From Streptomyces sp. TBY4 (GTDB lineage: Bacteria; Actinomycetota; Actinomycetes; Streptomycetales; Streptomycetaceae), in contig NZ_JANAVF010000003.1 in NCBI RefSeq assembly GCF_024213195.1, positions 457,420 through 521,419 of the forward strand: a stretch of DNA of 64,000 nt, read 5' to 3'. Shown in pieces: positions 7,654-16,672 of the stretch. The notes under the pieces were generated by a model, which searched no databases, was not told the origin of the DNA, and saw only the letters and a program-made list of their open reading frames with translations. The stretch's first letter is position 1, and each line of letters begins with the position of its first letter. A program made the position numbers and the translations under genes.

Positions 7654-8259
7654 ATGGCGACAGCGGTGAAAACAGCGGGTGGACTCGGGACGCGGGAGCG
7701 GCTGGTCCGCACGGCCTCGCGCCTGCTCCAGCGCGGCGGGTACGAGAACACGCCCGTCAAGCAGCTGGTCCGCGAGGCGGAGGCCACCCTCGGCTCGCTC
7801 TACCACTTCTTCCCCGGGGGCAAGCAGGAGCTCGCGGTCGCCGCGATCCACTTCGGCGACGAGGAGTTCGCCGAGATGCTCCGCACGGGCCTGTCCGCCC
7901 ACCCGGACCCGGCGCGTGCCGTGGAGGCCGTCGCGGAGATGCTCGCGGAGGCGCTGGAGGAATCCGACTGGCTCGACGGCTGCCCGGTGACGGCCACCGC
8001 GCTGGAGACGGTCGGCCGCCTGCCGGAACTCCAGGCGGCCTGCGCCCTGGCCTTCGCGAACTGGCAGGAGCTGGTCGCCGCGAAGCTCCTGGCCTGCGGC
8101 CACCCAGAGGCGGAGGCCCGCGATCTGGCCGTCACCGTGATCAACACCCTGGAGGGCGCCGAGATGACCTCCCAGGTCACCCGCACCCCCACCCCCCTCC
8201 TCCTGGCGGGCCACCACCTCGCCCGCCTCATCTCCTCGTACGCCCCGCCCGCCCCCTAG
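7654..8259 (+). CDS. TetR/AcrR-family transcriptional regulator
   Basis: 201 residues. The N-terminal helix-turn-helix reads YENTPVKQLVREAEATLGSLYHFFPGGKQELAVAAI, the 'GSLYHFFPGGK' type seen in YxaF/LmrA-like TetR proteins. The C-terminal ligand domain includes a DWLDGCPVTATALE stretch. It probably represses itself and the divergent oxidoreductase through the duplicated operator between them. The start at 7654 gives the usual family length. No ribosome site is visible, and a TATAGT hexamer lies only about 20 bp upstream, so the message may be leaderless; a GTG at 7633 is an alternative. Confidence 0.9.
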   Translation: MATAVKTAGGLGTRERLVRTASRLLQRGGYENTPVKQLVREAEATLGSLYHFFPGGKQELAVAAIHFGDEEFAEMLRTGLSAHPDPARAVEAVAEMLAEALEESDWLDGCPVTATALETVGRLPELQAACALAFANWQELVAAKLLACGHPEAEARDLAVTVINTLEGAEMTSQVTRTPTPLLLAGHHLARLISSYAPPAP

Positions 8260-8275
8260 GCCGTCTCGGCGCTTC

Positions 8276-8305
8276 CGAGGGGCCAAAGGGCCCTTCGGCC
8301 CCTCG
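8276..8305. terminator. Stem-loop terminator after the TetR gene
   Basis: Arms CGAGGGGCC (8276-8284) and GGCCCCTCG (8297-8305) pair perfectly, with an inner self-complementary AAGGGCCCTT. There is no T-tract, as usual for Streptomyces. Confidence 0.55.
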
Positions 8306-8342
8306 CGGGGGTTCGCCCGGAGCGGCAGAGTGGGAGTCAGTC

Positions 8343-9092
8343 ATGCCCGTAGAGCCCGAGTTCCACCCCGTGGCGCCCAATGGGGCGCAGCCGCCGTACG
8401 TCCTGGCCAAGCAGGCCCTGGCGCACGCCATCGCGGCCGGTGCCCTCGCGCCGGAGCAGCGGCTGCCCTCCGAGCGGTACCTGTGCGAGCAGCTCGGCAT
8501 CAGCCGCTCCACCCTGCGCCGCACCCTCAAGGAGCTCGGCGAGGAGGGGCTCGTGGAGTCCTCCGAGCGGCGCGGCTGGCGGGTGAAGCGGGTCGGCTTC
8601 AGCCACTCCCCGGACACGGCGGCCCTGGTCGGCTTCGCGGACCTGAACCGGAGCCTGGGCCGGGCGGTCACGGCCCGCGTGCTGGGCGCCCGTACCCGCC
8701 CGGCCTCCTCCGAGGAGGCCGAGCGGCTCCAGGTCGCCACCCGGGCGGAGCTGTTCGAGCTGCGCCGGGTGCGGTTCCTCGACGGGCTGCCGGTGTGCGT
8801 CTCGCACGACCTGGTCCCGCTCGCCGTGGCTCCGGCCGTCGCGGGGGCGGACTTCACCACCGCGTCCCTCTTCGGGCTGCTGGCCGCCGCCGGCCACGTA
8901 CCCGTCGGCGCCCGGTACACCGCCCGCGCGGCCCTCGCCGACGCCGAGCAGAAGCGGCTGCTCGACCTGACCGGGCCCTCGCCCGTGCTGAACACGCGGC
9001 GGCTGTCGCTCGACTCCGCCGGGCTCCCGTGCGCCGACAGCCGGGAGACGTACCGGGCCGACCGCTACGAGGTGCGGCTCACCCTCGGCTGA
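8343..9092 (+). CDS. GntR-family (HutC/UTRA) regulator, DasR-like
   Basis: 249 residues. The N-terminal GntR winged helix contains LAPEQRLPSERYLCEQLGISRSTLRRTLKELGEEGLVE; the C-terminal UTRA ligand domain covers about 95-240 (ELFELRRVRFLDGLPVCVSHDLVP, ...ETYRADRYEVRL). In Streptomyces this subfamily includes DasR, the GlcN6P-sensing regulator of N-acetylglucosamine uptake. The next gene encodes a PTS EIIC permease of the N-acetylglucosamine/glucose type, so this is probably a local regulator of that sugar permease. An intrinsic terminator separates the two. The start is the ATG after GGGAGTCAGTC. Ligand is inferred. Confidence 0.88.
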   Translation: MPVEPEFHPVAPNGAQPPYVLAKQALAHAIAAGALAPEQRLPSERYLCEQLGISRSTLRRTLKELGEEGLVESSERRGWRVKRVGFSHSPDTAALVGFADLNRSLGRAVTARVLGARTRPASSEEAERLQVATRAELFELRRVRFLDGLPVCVSHDLVPLAVAPAVAGADFTTASLFGLLAAAGHVPVGARYTARAALADAEQKRLLDLTGPSPVLNTRRLSLDSAGLPCADSRETYRADRYEVRLTLG

Positions 9093-9184
9093 CGACGGCC
9101 GGGAGCCCCTCCCGGACCGGGACTCTCGGCCCGAGCCTCCGCCGGGTCCTTCGTCGTGCATCCCGCCGCCGATCGTCTCTTTGT

Positions 9185-9213
9185 GGCAGTTGTGTAAGCA
9201 ACTGCCCTTTTTT
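9185..9213 (+). terminator. Classical Rho-independent terminator
   Basis: GGCAGTTG (9185-9192), a 6-base loop, CAACTGCC (9199-9206), then C and six T residues (9208-9213). It ends the GntR gene transcript before the EIIC promoter. A T-tract of this kind is uncommon in this window. Confidence 0.85.
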
Positions 9214-9231
9214 GTCGGCTATACCTGAAAT

Positions 9232-9252
9232 ATCTGGTCTGCATCTGGTCTG
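9232..9252. promoter_or_regulatory. Direct repeat of ATCTGGTCTG upstream of the EIIC gene
   Basis: ATCTGGTCTG occurs at 9232-9241 and again at 9243-9252, 11 bp apart and so on the same helix face. TGGTCT is the half-site of the DasR-responsive element (TGGTCTAGACCA), but here the halves are in direct rather than inverted orientation. The site lies about 35 bp before the EIIC start and is a probable GntR-type operator. Confidence 0.5.
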
Positions 9253-9286
9253 AGCGGGCCGACCGTGCATTCAGGAGGAACCGGCG

Positions 9287-10534
9287 ATGAGTACGACCAA
9301 GGCGGCGACCACGGCCCCGCCCGCGAAGAAGCGGGGCGCCGGGCTGATGCAGGGCATGCAGAAGGTCGGCCGCAGCCTCCAGCTGCCCGTCGCCGTGCTG
9401 CCCGCCGCCGCGATCCTGCTGCGGCTCGGCCAGGATGACGTCTTCGGCAAGGAGGGTCTGCACTGGGGCAAGGTCGCCGACGTCTTCGCCACCGCCGGCA
9501 ACGGCGTCTTCGCCAACCTGCCGCTGCTCTTCTGCGTGGGCGTGGCCATCGGCTACGCGAAGAAGGCCGACGGCTCGACCGCGCTCGCCGCGCTCGTCGG
9601 CTTCCTCGTCTACAAGAACGTGCTCACCGCCTTCCCCGTCGACGGCTCCGTCACGGAGGCGCTGCCCAAGGGCACGCCCCAGGACCCGGGCGTGCTGGGC
9701 GGCATCATCATCGGCCTGGTCAGCGCGATGGTCTGGCAGCGCTTCCACCGGACCCAGCTGGTCGACTGGCTCGGCTTCTTCAACGGCCGCCGTCTCGTCC
9801 CGATCCTGATGGCCTTCGGCGGCACCTGCTTCGGCGTGGTCTTCGGCCTGGCCTGGGGCCCGGTGGGCAGCGCGCTGGGCTCGTTCAGCGAATGGCTGAT
9901 CGGTCTGGGCTCGGTGGGCTCCGGCCTCTACGGCGTCTTCAACCGCGGCCTGATACCCGTCGGCATGCACCAGTTCCTCAACACGTTCTTCCAGCAGCAG
10001 GTCGGCTCCTTCACCAAGCTCGACGGCTCGGTCGTGCACGGCGAGATCCCCCGCTTCTTCGCCGGCGACCCGACCGCCGGCCAGTTCATGTCCGGGTTCT
10101 TCCCGATCATGATGTTCGGCCTGCCGGCCGCCGCGCTCGCCATCGCCCACTGCGCCAGGCCGAACCGCCGCAAGGCGGTGACGGGCATGATGGTCTCGCT
10201 CGCGCTCACCGCGCTGATCACCGGTGTCACGGAGCCGATCGAGTTCACCTTCATGTTCCTGGCCCCCGCCCTCTACGCGGTGCACGCGGTCCTGACCGGC
10301 CTGTCGATGGCCCTCACCTGGGGCCTGGGCGTGCACTACGGATTCGGCTTCTCGGCGGGCCTGATCGACTACCTCCTGAACTGGAAGCTCGCGACCAAGC
10401 CCTTCCTGGTCATTCCGATCGGCCTGTGCTTCGCCGCCGTCTACTACGTCGTCTTCCGCTTCGTGATCACCAAGTTCGACCTGCCGACCCCCGGCCGCGA
10501 ACCCGACGAGGAGAGCGACGCCACGACGGCCTGA
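9287..10534 (+). CDS. PTS transporter subunit EIIC (N-acetylglucosamine/glucose type)
   Basis: 415 residues, polytopic membrane permease. Family signatures are LQLPVAVLPAAAILLRLG near the N-terminus, MHQFLNTFF, FMSGFFPIMMFGLPAAALA and ITGVTEPIEFTFMFLAPALY, the 'GITEPIEF' substrate-site motif of the Glc/GlcNAc EIIC family (NagE2, MalX). The EIIC domain is not fused to EIIB or EIIA, as in Streptomyces NagE2, which uses a separate EIIB (NagF) and EIIA (Crr). No EIIB gene is in the window, so phosphorelay partners must be encoded elsewhere. AGGAGGAA precedes the ATG. Control by the adjacent GntR regulator is likely. Confidence 0.93.
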   Translation: MSTTKAATTAPPAKKRGAGLMQGMQKVGRSLQLPVAVLPAAAILLRLGQDDVFGKEGLHWGKVADVFATAGNGVFANLPLLFCVGVAIGYAKKADGSTALAALVGFLVYKNVLTAFPVDGSVTEALPKGTPQDPGVLGGIIIGLVSAMVWQRFHRTQLVDWLGFFNGRRLVPILMAFGGTCFGVVFGLAWGPVGSALGSFSEWLIGLGSVGSGLYGVFNRGLIPVGMHQFLNTFFQQQVGSFTKLDGSVVHGEIPRFFAGDPTAGQFMSGFFPIMMFGLPAAALAIAHCARPNRRKAVTGMMVSLALTALITGVTEPIEFTFMFLAPALYAVHAVLTGLSMALTWGLGVHYGFGFSAGLIDYLLNWKLATKPFLVIPIGLCFAAVYYVVFRFVITKFDLPTPGREPDEESDATTA

Positions 10535-10609
10535 CACGCCGTCGGTCCCGGCCCGCGGCCGGTGCGTGGGGAACATGATCAGGGGGGCAGCAGAGAACAG
10601 GAGAAGCCC

Positions 10610-11668
10610 GTGAGCACGTACGACCTGTCGGCGGCGCGTCGCCGCAGCGCCGAGCTGGAGGAGCGGATCGCCGCCGATCCGGGGCGGTTCCGGGTGCTGA
10701 CCGGGGACCGGCCGACCGGACGGCTGCACCTGGGGCACTACTTCGGGACCCTGCAGGGCCGGGTACGGCTCCAGGACCTGGGCGTGGACACCTTTGTGAT
10801 CGTGGCCGACTACCAGGTCCTCACCGACCGGGACGTCGCCGACCGCCTCGGCGAGCACGTCGAGGAGCTCGTCCTCGACTACCTCGCCGCCGGGATCGAC
10901 CCCGAACGCTCCACGATCTTCGCCCACAGCGCGCTGCCCGCCCTCAACCAGCTCCTGCTGCCCTTCCTCTCCCTGGTGTCGGTGGCGGAACTGCGCCGCA
11001 ACCCCACCGTCAAGGACGAGATCGCGCACTCCCGGCAGGCCTCGGTGAGCGGGCTGATGTTCACCTATCCGGTGCACCAGGCCGCCGACATCCTGTTCTG
11101 CAAGGCCGGCGTGGTGCCCGTGGGACAGGACCAGCTCCCGCACCTGGAGGTCACCCGCACCATCGCCCGCCGCTTCAACGAGCGCTACGGGGCCGCCGGG
11201 CCGGTCTTCCCCGAGCCCGAGGCCCTGCTGTCCGCCGCACCGCTGCTGCTCGGCACGGACGGCACCAAGATGAGCAAGTCCCGGGGCAACGCCATCACCC
11301 TGTCGGCCACCGCCGACGAGACGGCCCGGCTGCTGAAGGGCGCCAAGACCGACGCGGTCCGCCGCATCACCTACGACCCGGCCGGCCGCCCCGAGGTGTC
11401 CAGCCTGGTGCTGCTCGCCGCGCTGTGCCAGGACCGCACACCGGAGGCGGTCGCGGAGGAGATCGGCGACGGCGGCGCGGCCCAGCTGAAGAAGGCCGTC
11501 ACCGAAGCCGTCAACGAGCACCTGGCGCCGCTGCGGGCCCGCCGTACGGAGCTGGCGGCCGACCGGGGCCACGTACGGGAGGTCCTGCGGCGCGGCAACG
11601 AGCGCGCGGGCGCCGTCGCCGAGGCCACCCTGGAGGAGGTCCGCGCCGCGATGGGGACTTCGTACTGA
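10610..11668 (+). CDS. trpS: Tryptophanyl-tRNA synthetase, auxiliary type
   Basis: 352 residues, a class I synthetase that charges tRNA-Trp in the cytoplasm. The HIGH-like motif is TGRLHLGHYFG and the KMSKS loop is intact (TDGTKMSKSRGN), with VGQDQLPHLEVTR between. The main Streptomyces TrpRS enzymes, from memory, read HLGNYLGA in the first motif; this HLGHY plus KMSKS type looks like a separate lineage, so I read it as an extra copy. The GTG start follows ACAGGAG. No Trp codons occur in the short leader, so Trp attenuation is not supported. Its stop overlaps the start of a FUSC exporter gene by one base (TGATG). Confidence 0.9.
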   Translation: MSTYDLSAARRRSAELEERIAADPGRFRVLTGDRPTGRLHLGHYFGTLQGRVRLQDLGVDTFVIVADYQVLTDRDVADRLGEHVEELVLDYLAAGIDPERSTIFAHSALPALNQLLLPFLSLVSVAELRRNPTVKDEIAHSRQASVSGLMFTYPVHQAADILFCKAGVVPVGQDQLPHLEVTRTIARRFNERYGAAGPVFPEPEALLSAAPLLLGTDGTKMSKSRGNAITLSATADETARLLKGAKTDAVRRITYDPAGRPEVSSLVLLAALCQDRTPEAVAEEIGDGGAAQLKKAVTEAVNEHLAPLRARRTELAADRGHVREVLRRGNERAGAVAEATLEEVRAAMGTSY

Positions 11669-13356
11669 TGGAGCGGGTCCCGGAGTGGCTGCGGCACACC
11701 CTCCGGGTGCGGGCGGTGCCGGTGGACCGGGCCCTGGTCGTACGGGGAGCCGTGGGCATGCTGGTCCCGCTGGCCCTGGGCCAGCTGGCCGGACGCCCCG
11801 ACCTCGGAGCGGCGGCGGGCCTCGGCGCCTACGGGGCGGCCGTCGACGACGGCTCCGCGCCCTGGCGCACCCGCGCCCTCACCCTGCTCCTGCCCCAGCT
11901 CGGCGGCGCGATCGGGCTCGCGCTGGGCCGGGCGACCGAGGGTCAGGCCTGGGCGCAGATCCTGCTGGTGGCCGTGGTCGCGCTGGTCTCCGGACTGCTG
12001 TCGAGCATCGGCCGGGTCAGCGACATGGCCGGCCTGGTGCTGCTCCTGGCCACCGCCATGGGGCTCGGGCTGCCCACCGGGCCGCCCTGGTGGCAGGTGC
12101 CGCTGCTGTTCCTGCTCGGTGGGCTCCCGCTGATGTTCCTGTCGGTCGGTGGCGCACTGCTGCGGCCCGGCCGCGCGGAACGGCGGGCCGTCGCCGGGGC
12201 GGTACGGGCCGTGGCGCGGCTCCTCGAAGCCACCGACGGGACCCGGGCGGAGCGCCGCCGCGCGGTGACCGCAGCCATGGACGCCGCCCACGACGCGGTG
12301 CTCGCCCGCCGCCTCTCGGCCCCCCGACCGGGCAGCTCCGCGGCCCGCCTGGCCGAGTGCCTGGACCGGCTGGTCGGCGTCATCGCCGCCGTGCCGCCCG
12401 CCCGCGCCGAGGTGCCGGCCGCCCGTGCGGCCTGCGCCGGCGCGGTGCGCGGGGTCGCCGCCGCCGTCGAGGCAGGTGTGGAACCGCAGCCGGTGCCGCC
12501 GCCCCCGGCCCCGGTGGACCCGGGCGACCGGGGCCTGTTCGCAGCCGTGGCCGAGCTGGCCGCGCCGTACCCCGAGGCGGGCGGCACGCTCCGCCGGGTG
12601 CCGGTGCCCGCGCCGCCCGGGCGGCGGTTCGGGGCCGCGCTCGCCGGGAGGCTGCGCGATCCGGCGGCCCGCGGCCAGGCCCTGCGGCTGGCGGGGTGCA
12701 TGGCCGCCGCGCAGGCGGTCGCCTCGTTCAGCGGTCTGCCGCGCTCCGGCTGGCTGGTGCTGACCGTCGCGCTCGTCGTGCGGCCGGGGCTGGGGACCGT
12801 ACCGGGCCGGCTCGTGCCGCGCGCCCTCGGGACGACCGCCGGGGTCCTGATCGGGCTCGCCGCCGGGGCCCTGCTGGCCCCGGGCTGGTGGTGGATCGCC
12901 GCCCTGGTCGTGCTGACCGGGCTGCTCCAGGCGTACGGCCGCCGCACGTACGCGGTGCAGACCCTCCTCCTGACCCCGGTGATGCTGCTGCTCGCCGACC
13001 CCCTCGGCCGGGCGGGACCGGCCGCGGCGGAGGCCCGGCTGCTCGACACGCTGATCGGCTGTGCGCTGGCCTTCGCCCTCGGCCACCTGCTCTGGCCCGA
13101 GGACACCCGCGCCCGGATCCCGCACCGGCTGGCCGGGCTGCACGAGGCCATCGCGGAGTACGCGCGGCACGCGGACCCCGTCGTGGACCACGCCCGCCGC
13201 CGCATCCACCGCGAACTGGCCGCCGTACGGGCCGAACTGGAGCGGCTGCGCACCGACCCCCGGCACCGCGCGGCCCTGCCGGGGTGGTGGGAGGAGCTGG
13301 CCCGGGCGGAGGCGGCCATGGCCGGGGTCAGGGGGGAGCGGGGTTCGGACGACTGA
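11668..13356 (+). CDS. FUSC-family (aromatic acid exporter-like) membrane protein
   Basis: 562 residues. Two blocks of transmembrane helices (about 30-165 and 355-475) flank a cytoplasmic helical region, the repeat layout of FUSC/YccS/AaeB transporters. The second block has SGWLVLTVALVVRPGLGTVPGRLVPRALGTTAG, the canonical FUSC signature, and RLLDTLIGCALAFALGHLLWP. AaeB-type members export aromatic carboxylates; many actinobacterial ones are uncharacterised. The ATG overlaps the trpS stop, so the two are translationally coupled. A paralogue lies at 27220-29286. The substrate is unknown. Confidence 0.87.
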   Translation: MERVPEWLRHTLRVRAVPVDRALVVRGAVGMLVPLALGQLAGRPDLGAAAGLGAYGAAVDDGSAPWRTRALTLLLPQLGGAIGLALGRATEGQAWAQILLVAVVALVSGLLSSIGRVSDMAGLVLLLATAMGLGLPTGPPWWQVPLLFLLGGLPLMFLSVGGALLRPGRAERRAVAGAVRAVARLLEATDGTRAERRRAVTAAMDAAHDAVLARRLSAPRPGSSAARLAECLDRLVGVIAAVPPARAEVPAARAACAGAVRGVAAAVEAGVEPQPVPPPPAPVDPGDRGLFAAVAELAAPYPEAGGTLRRVPVPAPPGRRFGAALAGRLRDPAARGQALRLAGCMAAAQAVASFSGLPRSGWLVLTVALVVRPGLGTVPGRLVPRALGTTAGVLIGLAAGALLAPGWWWIAALVVLTGLLQAYGRRTYAVQTLLLTPVMLLLADPLGRAGPAAAEARLLDTLIGCALAFALGHLLWPEDTRARIPHRLAGLHEAIAEYARHADPVVDHARRRIHRELAAVRAELERLRTDPRHRAALPGWWEELARAEAAMAGVRGERGSDD

Positions 13357-13359
13357 GGC

Positions 13360-14403
13360 TCAGGCCTGCGCCGCGTACCGGGACTTCAGCTCCGAGACCA
13401 CCCCGAAGAAGGCCGCGGTCAGCGGTACCGCCAGCAGCATCCCGAGGATGCCGGCGACGCTCGCCCCGGCCGTGATCGAGAGCATCACCACCGCCGGATG
13501 CATCTGCACCGTGCGGCTCTGCACCATGGGCTGGAGGATGTACCCCTCGATCATCTGGACCGCCAGCACCACGCCCAGCGCCCACAGGCCGATCACCCAG
13601 CCGCGGTCGGCGAGGGCGACGAGGACCGCCACGGCGCCGGAGAGGAAGGCCCCGAGGTAGGGGATGTAGGCGGTCACGAACACCAGGGCGGCCAGCCCCA
13701 CGGCGCCCGGGACCTGCAGGATCAGCAGACCCGCCCCGATGAGGATCGCGTCGACCAGCGCCACGAAGGTGGTCCCGCGCATGAAGCCCTCGACGGCCTC
13801 GTACGCGCGCCGCCCCATCGCCTCCATCAGGTCGCCCGAGCGGCTCGGCACCATCGAGCGCAGGGTGCCCACGGCCCGGTCGGAGTCGCGGAGGAAGAAG
13901 AAGATCAGCACCATGGCCAGCAGGGCCGTCGCCATCATCGTCGCGACCACGCTGAGCCCGGTGACCACGCCCGAGGCGGCCGTACCGCCGAACTTGGCCA
14001 GCAGGTCCTTGGAGTTCTTGGCCACGTCCTCCAGGGAGGTGCCGAGCGCCCCGAAGTGCTCCGCGAGGTCCGTGCCGGCCTTCCGCAGGGAGTCGATGAT
14101 CTGGTCGCCGGTCTCGATGAGCGCGAGGACCACGATGTAGCCGGCCCCGCCGACCACGGCGGCCACCGTGAGGCAGGTGAGGGCCGCGGCGAGCGAGCGG
14201 TTGACCTTCATGCGGATCAGCCGCTTGTGCATCGGCCCGAGCAGGGCCGTGCCGAGCACGGCGAGCAGCACGGGAGTGACCACCGTACGGAAGACGGTGC
14301 AGAGCCAGACGACGAGCGCGAGCACGGCGGTGGCGAGGAGGACGACGACGCACCAGGCGGCGAGTCGGCGTACGGGCTCGGGCAGCAGGGGAGTTGTCGG
14401 CAC
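13360..14403 (-). CDS. AI-2E family transporter
   Basis: 347 residues with seven or eight membrane segments and a central amphipathic region (about 115-165). The C-terminal half has FVTAYIPYLGAFLSGAVAVLVAL and EGYILQPMVQSRTVQMHPAVVMLSITAG, the signature of the AI-2E/PerM permease family. Members include the AI-2 exporter TqsA and Na+/H+ antiporters, so the name does not fix the substrate. The start is a GTG; no ribosome site is seen upstream, suggesting a leaderless message. It converges with the FUSC gene with 3 bp between the stop codons. Confidence 0.9.
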   Translation of the reverse strand: MPTTPLLPEPVRRLAAWCVVVLLATAVLALVVWLCTVFRTVVTPVLLAVLGTALLGPMHKRLIRMKVNRSLAAALTCLTVAAVVGGAGYIVVLALIETGDQIIDSLRKAGTDLAEHFGALGTSLEDVAKNSKDLLAKFGGTAASGVVTGLSVVATMMATALLAMVLIFFFLRDSDRAVGTLRSMVPSRSGDLMEAMGRRAYEAVEGFMRGTTFVALVDAILIGAGLLILQVPGAVGLAALVFVTAYIPYLGAFLSGAVAVLVALADRGWVIGLWALGVVLAVQMIEGYILQPMVQSRTVQMHPAVVMLSITAGASVAGILGMLLAVPLTAAFFGVVSELKSRYAAQA

Positions 14404-14455
14404 GGTTCATACAAACACTCCGGAGAGCCCTCCCCGGCTGCGCCCCGCCGGTCCC

Positions 14456-16672
14456 TCAGCCAGTCTCCGCCGCAGCGGGCTTGGACTGCTCGCGGAGCAC
14501 GAACCACGTGGACTTGCCCTCGCCGCGCGGGTCGACGCCCCAGTCGTCCGCGAGCATCTCCAGCAGCAGGACGCCCCGCCCGCTCGACGCCATCTCTCCC
14601 GGGTGCCGCTTGTGCGGCAGCTCGTCGGAGGCGTCCGCCACCTCCACGCGCAGCCGGCGCGAGCCGAGCTCGCCGACCGCCTCGGCGATCAGCAGCGCGT
14701 CCCCGTCCGTGTGGACCAGTACGTTCGTCAGCATCTCGGAGACCATCAGCACCGCCGAGTCCACCTGCTCCGGGTCCGCCCAGTCGTGCAGCAGCTCCCG
14801 GATCTGCTGGCGCACGCCCGCGACCCGTTCCGGCTCGGCCTGGGCGACGGTCGTCATGGTGCGCCGGGCCGGCCGGGCCGGGTGCAGCAGCGGGGTCTCG
14901 CAGCCGCAGCCCTCGCCCTCGCGGCAGAGCAGGACGACGGCGATGTCGTCCTCGCGCCGGTCGGCCAGCGGGCCGGTGGTGTGGTGCGAGGACGGGCCGT
15001 GCACCGCCTGGACCAGCAGGTCGGCCAGGCGTTCCAGGTGGCGGGGCTCCGGGTCGGCGGGGTCGGGGCCGTGCGACTCCAGGATGGCCCGCAGCCGGGC
15101 CCAGCCGGTGTCGAGGTCGTGGCCGCCCGTCTCGATGAGCCCGTCGGTGCAGAGCATCATCGTCTCGCCGGGTTCCAGGGTGAACCGGGTCGTCGGGTAG
15201 TCGGTGTCCGGCACGATGCCGAGCGGCAGCCCGCCCGCCGTGGGGCGCATCAGGACCGTGCCGTCGGCCATCCGCACCGCCGGGTCGGGGTGCCCGGCGC
15301 GGGCCACCTCCAGCAGGCCGGTCTGCGGATCGCACTCCACGTACAGGCAGGTCGCGAAGCGCGGGCTCCGGAAATCGGAGTCCGCCTCGCCGCCGTCGCC
15401 CTTGCCGGGGCCCGAGCCGGTGTCCTGCTCCGAGCACAGGCCCGCCAGGAAGCGGGAGGCGCGGGAGAGCACCGCGTCGGGCCGGTGGCCCTCGGAGGCG
15501 TACGCGCGGACCGCGATCCGGAGCTGGCCCATGAGGCCGGCCGCGCGGACGTCGTGCCCCTGGACATCGCCGATGACCAGCGCGAACCGTCCCGACGGCA
15601 GCGGGATCATGTCGTACCAGTCGCCGCCGACCTGGAGCCCGCCGCCGGTCGGCACGTAGCGCGCGGCGAGGGTCATCCCGGGGATCTCGGGGCCGAGCTG
15701 CGGCATCATCGACCGCTGGAGGCCCGTGGTGAGCTCCCGCTCGGATTCGGCCACTCCGGCGCGCTGGAGGGCCTGCGCGAGCATCCGGGCCACCGTCGTC
15801 AGGACGGAGCGCTCGTCGGGGGAGAAGGACACCGGGTGCTTGAAGGCGGCCATCCAGGCGCCCATGGTGCGCCCCGCGACGATCAGCGGCAGGAAGGCCC
15901 AGGAGATCCTGCCGAAGCGCTGGGCGAGCGGCCAGGTGGCCGGAAAGCGCCGTTTGTAGTCCTCCGGGCTCGGGAGGTAGATGGCCCGCCCGCTGCGGAC
16001 CACCTCCGCGGCCGGGTAGTCGGTCAGCAGCGGCATGTCCGCGAAGGGGCCCTCGTCCCCGGGGTCGTGCCCGTGGTGCCCGATGATCGACAGCCGGTCC
16101 CCGGACACGCCGAACACGGCCAGCCCGTCGGGGATGAACCCGGGCATCGACAGCGAGGCCGCCACCCGCAGGACCTCGGCGGTGGAGCGGGCCTCGGCCA
16201 GCGCCCGGCCGGCGTCGAGGAGGAACGCCTCGCGGGAGCGGCGCCAGTCGCCGGTGATCGGGGTGTGCGTGGCCGTGGTGCCGGGCTGGGCCTCGGCTAT
16301 CTCCTGGATCGTGCCGATCAGCTCGTAGTCGAGGCGGCCGTCCGCGGTGCGGTTCTCCAGCGGCTTCGAGCGGCTGCGCACGGTGCGCAGCACGCGCCCG
16401 TCCTCGTCCATGATCCGCAGCCGGGCCTCGGCGAGGGTGCCCTCGGCGACCGCGAGGTTCACGATGCCGTTGATCTCGTTCCAGTCCACCGGATGGAAGC
16501 GCGAGCGCACGGCGACCTCGGACAGCGCGACGGGCTCGGCGGGCAGCCCGAGCAGCCGGGCGGCCTCGCTGTCGAGGGTGACCGTCCCGGAGGCGTTGTC
16601 CCATCGCCACAAACCGGTCGCGATGGCGGCCAGGACGTCCTCTGTGCGCACCTGGTCATCTTTACAGGTCAT
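14456..16672 (-). CDS. PAS-GAF-PP2C (SpoIIE) phosphatase with C-terminal anti-sigma-type ATPase
   Basis: 738 residues, soluble. Order: PAS (about 5-110, GLWRWDNASGTVTLDSEAARLLGLP), GAF (about 150-300), PP2C/SpoIIE phosphatase (about 315-560, with GGDWYDMIPLPSGRFALVIGDVQGHD and LCTDGLIETGGHDLD holding the metal aspartates), and a GHKL ATPase (about 590-730, VSEMLTNVLVHTDGDALL, SGRGVLLLEMLADDWG). Such fusions of a phosphatase for phosphorylated anti-anti-sigma factors with an RsbW-like domain are a hallmark of Streptomyces partner-switching. The ATG at 16672 is chosen; GTG codons slightly upstream are alternatives. It is divergent from aspS. Confidence 0.92.
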   Translation of the reverse strand: MTCKDDQVRTEDVLAAIATGLWRWDNASGTVTLDSEAARLLGLPAEPVALSEVAVRSRFHPVDWNEINGIVNLAVAEGTLAEARLRIMDEDGRVLRTVRSRSKPLENRTADGRLDYELIGTIQEIAEAQPGTTATHTPITGDWRRSREAFLLDAGRALAEARSTAEVLRVAASLSMPGFIPDGLAVFGVSGDRLSIIGHHGHDPGDEGPFADMPLLTDYPAAEVVRSGRAIYLPSPEDYKRRFPATWPLAQRFGRISWAFLPLIVAGRTMGAWMAAFKHPVSFSPDERSVLTTVARMLAQALQRAGVAESERELTTGLQRSMMPQLGPEIPGMTLAARYVPTGGGLQVGGDWYDMIPLPSGRFALVIGDVQGHDVRAAGLMGQLRIAVRAYASEGHRPDAVLSRASRFLAGLCSEQDTGSGPGKGDGGEADSDFRSPRFATCLYVECDPQTGLLEVARAGHPDPAVRMADGTVLMRPTAGGLPLGIVPDTDYPTTRFTLEPGETMMLCTDGLIETGGHDLDTGWARLRAILESHGPDPADPEPRHLERLADLLVQAVHGPSSHHTTGPLADRREDDIAVVLLCREGEGCGCETPLLHPARPARRTMTTVAQAEPERVAGVRQQIRELLHDWADPEQVDSAVLMVSEMLTNVLVHTDGDALLIAEAVGELGSRRLRVEVADASDELPHKRHPGEMASSGRGVLLLEMLADDWGVDPRGEGKSTWFVLREQSKPAAAETG

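Noticed and set aside
10535..10609. Tryptophan attenuator before trpS
   Set aside because: The leader encodes no Trp codons and forms no obvious paired terminator/antiterminator.
14217..16610. Long alternative-frame reading frames opposite or alongside the SpoIIE-type gene, including one of nearly 800 codons
   Set aside because: Translations are Arg/Gly/Ala/Pro-rich without domains; they are high-GC shadows of the real gene.
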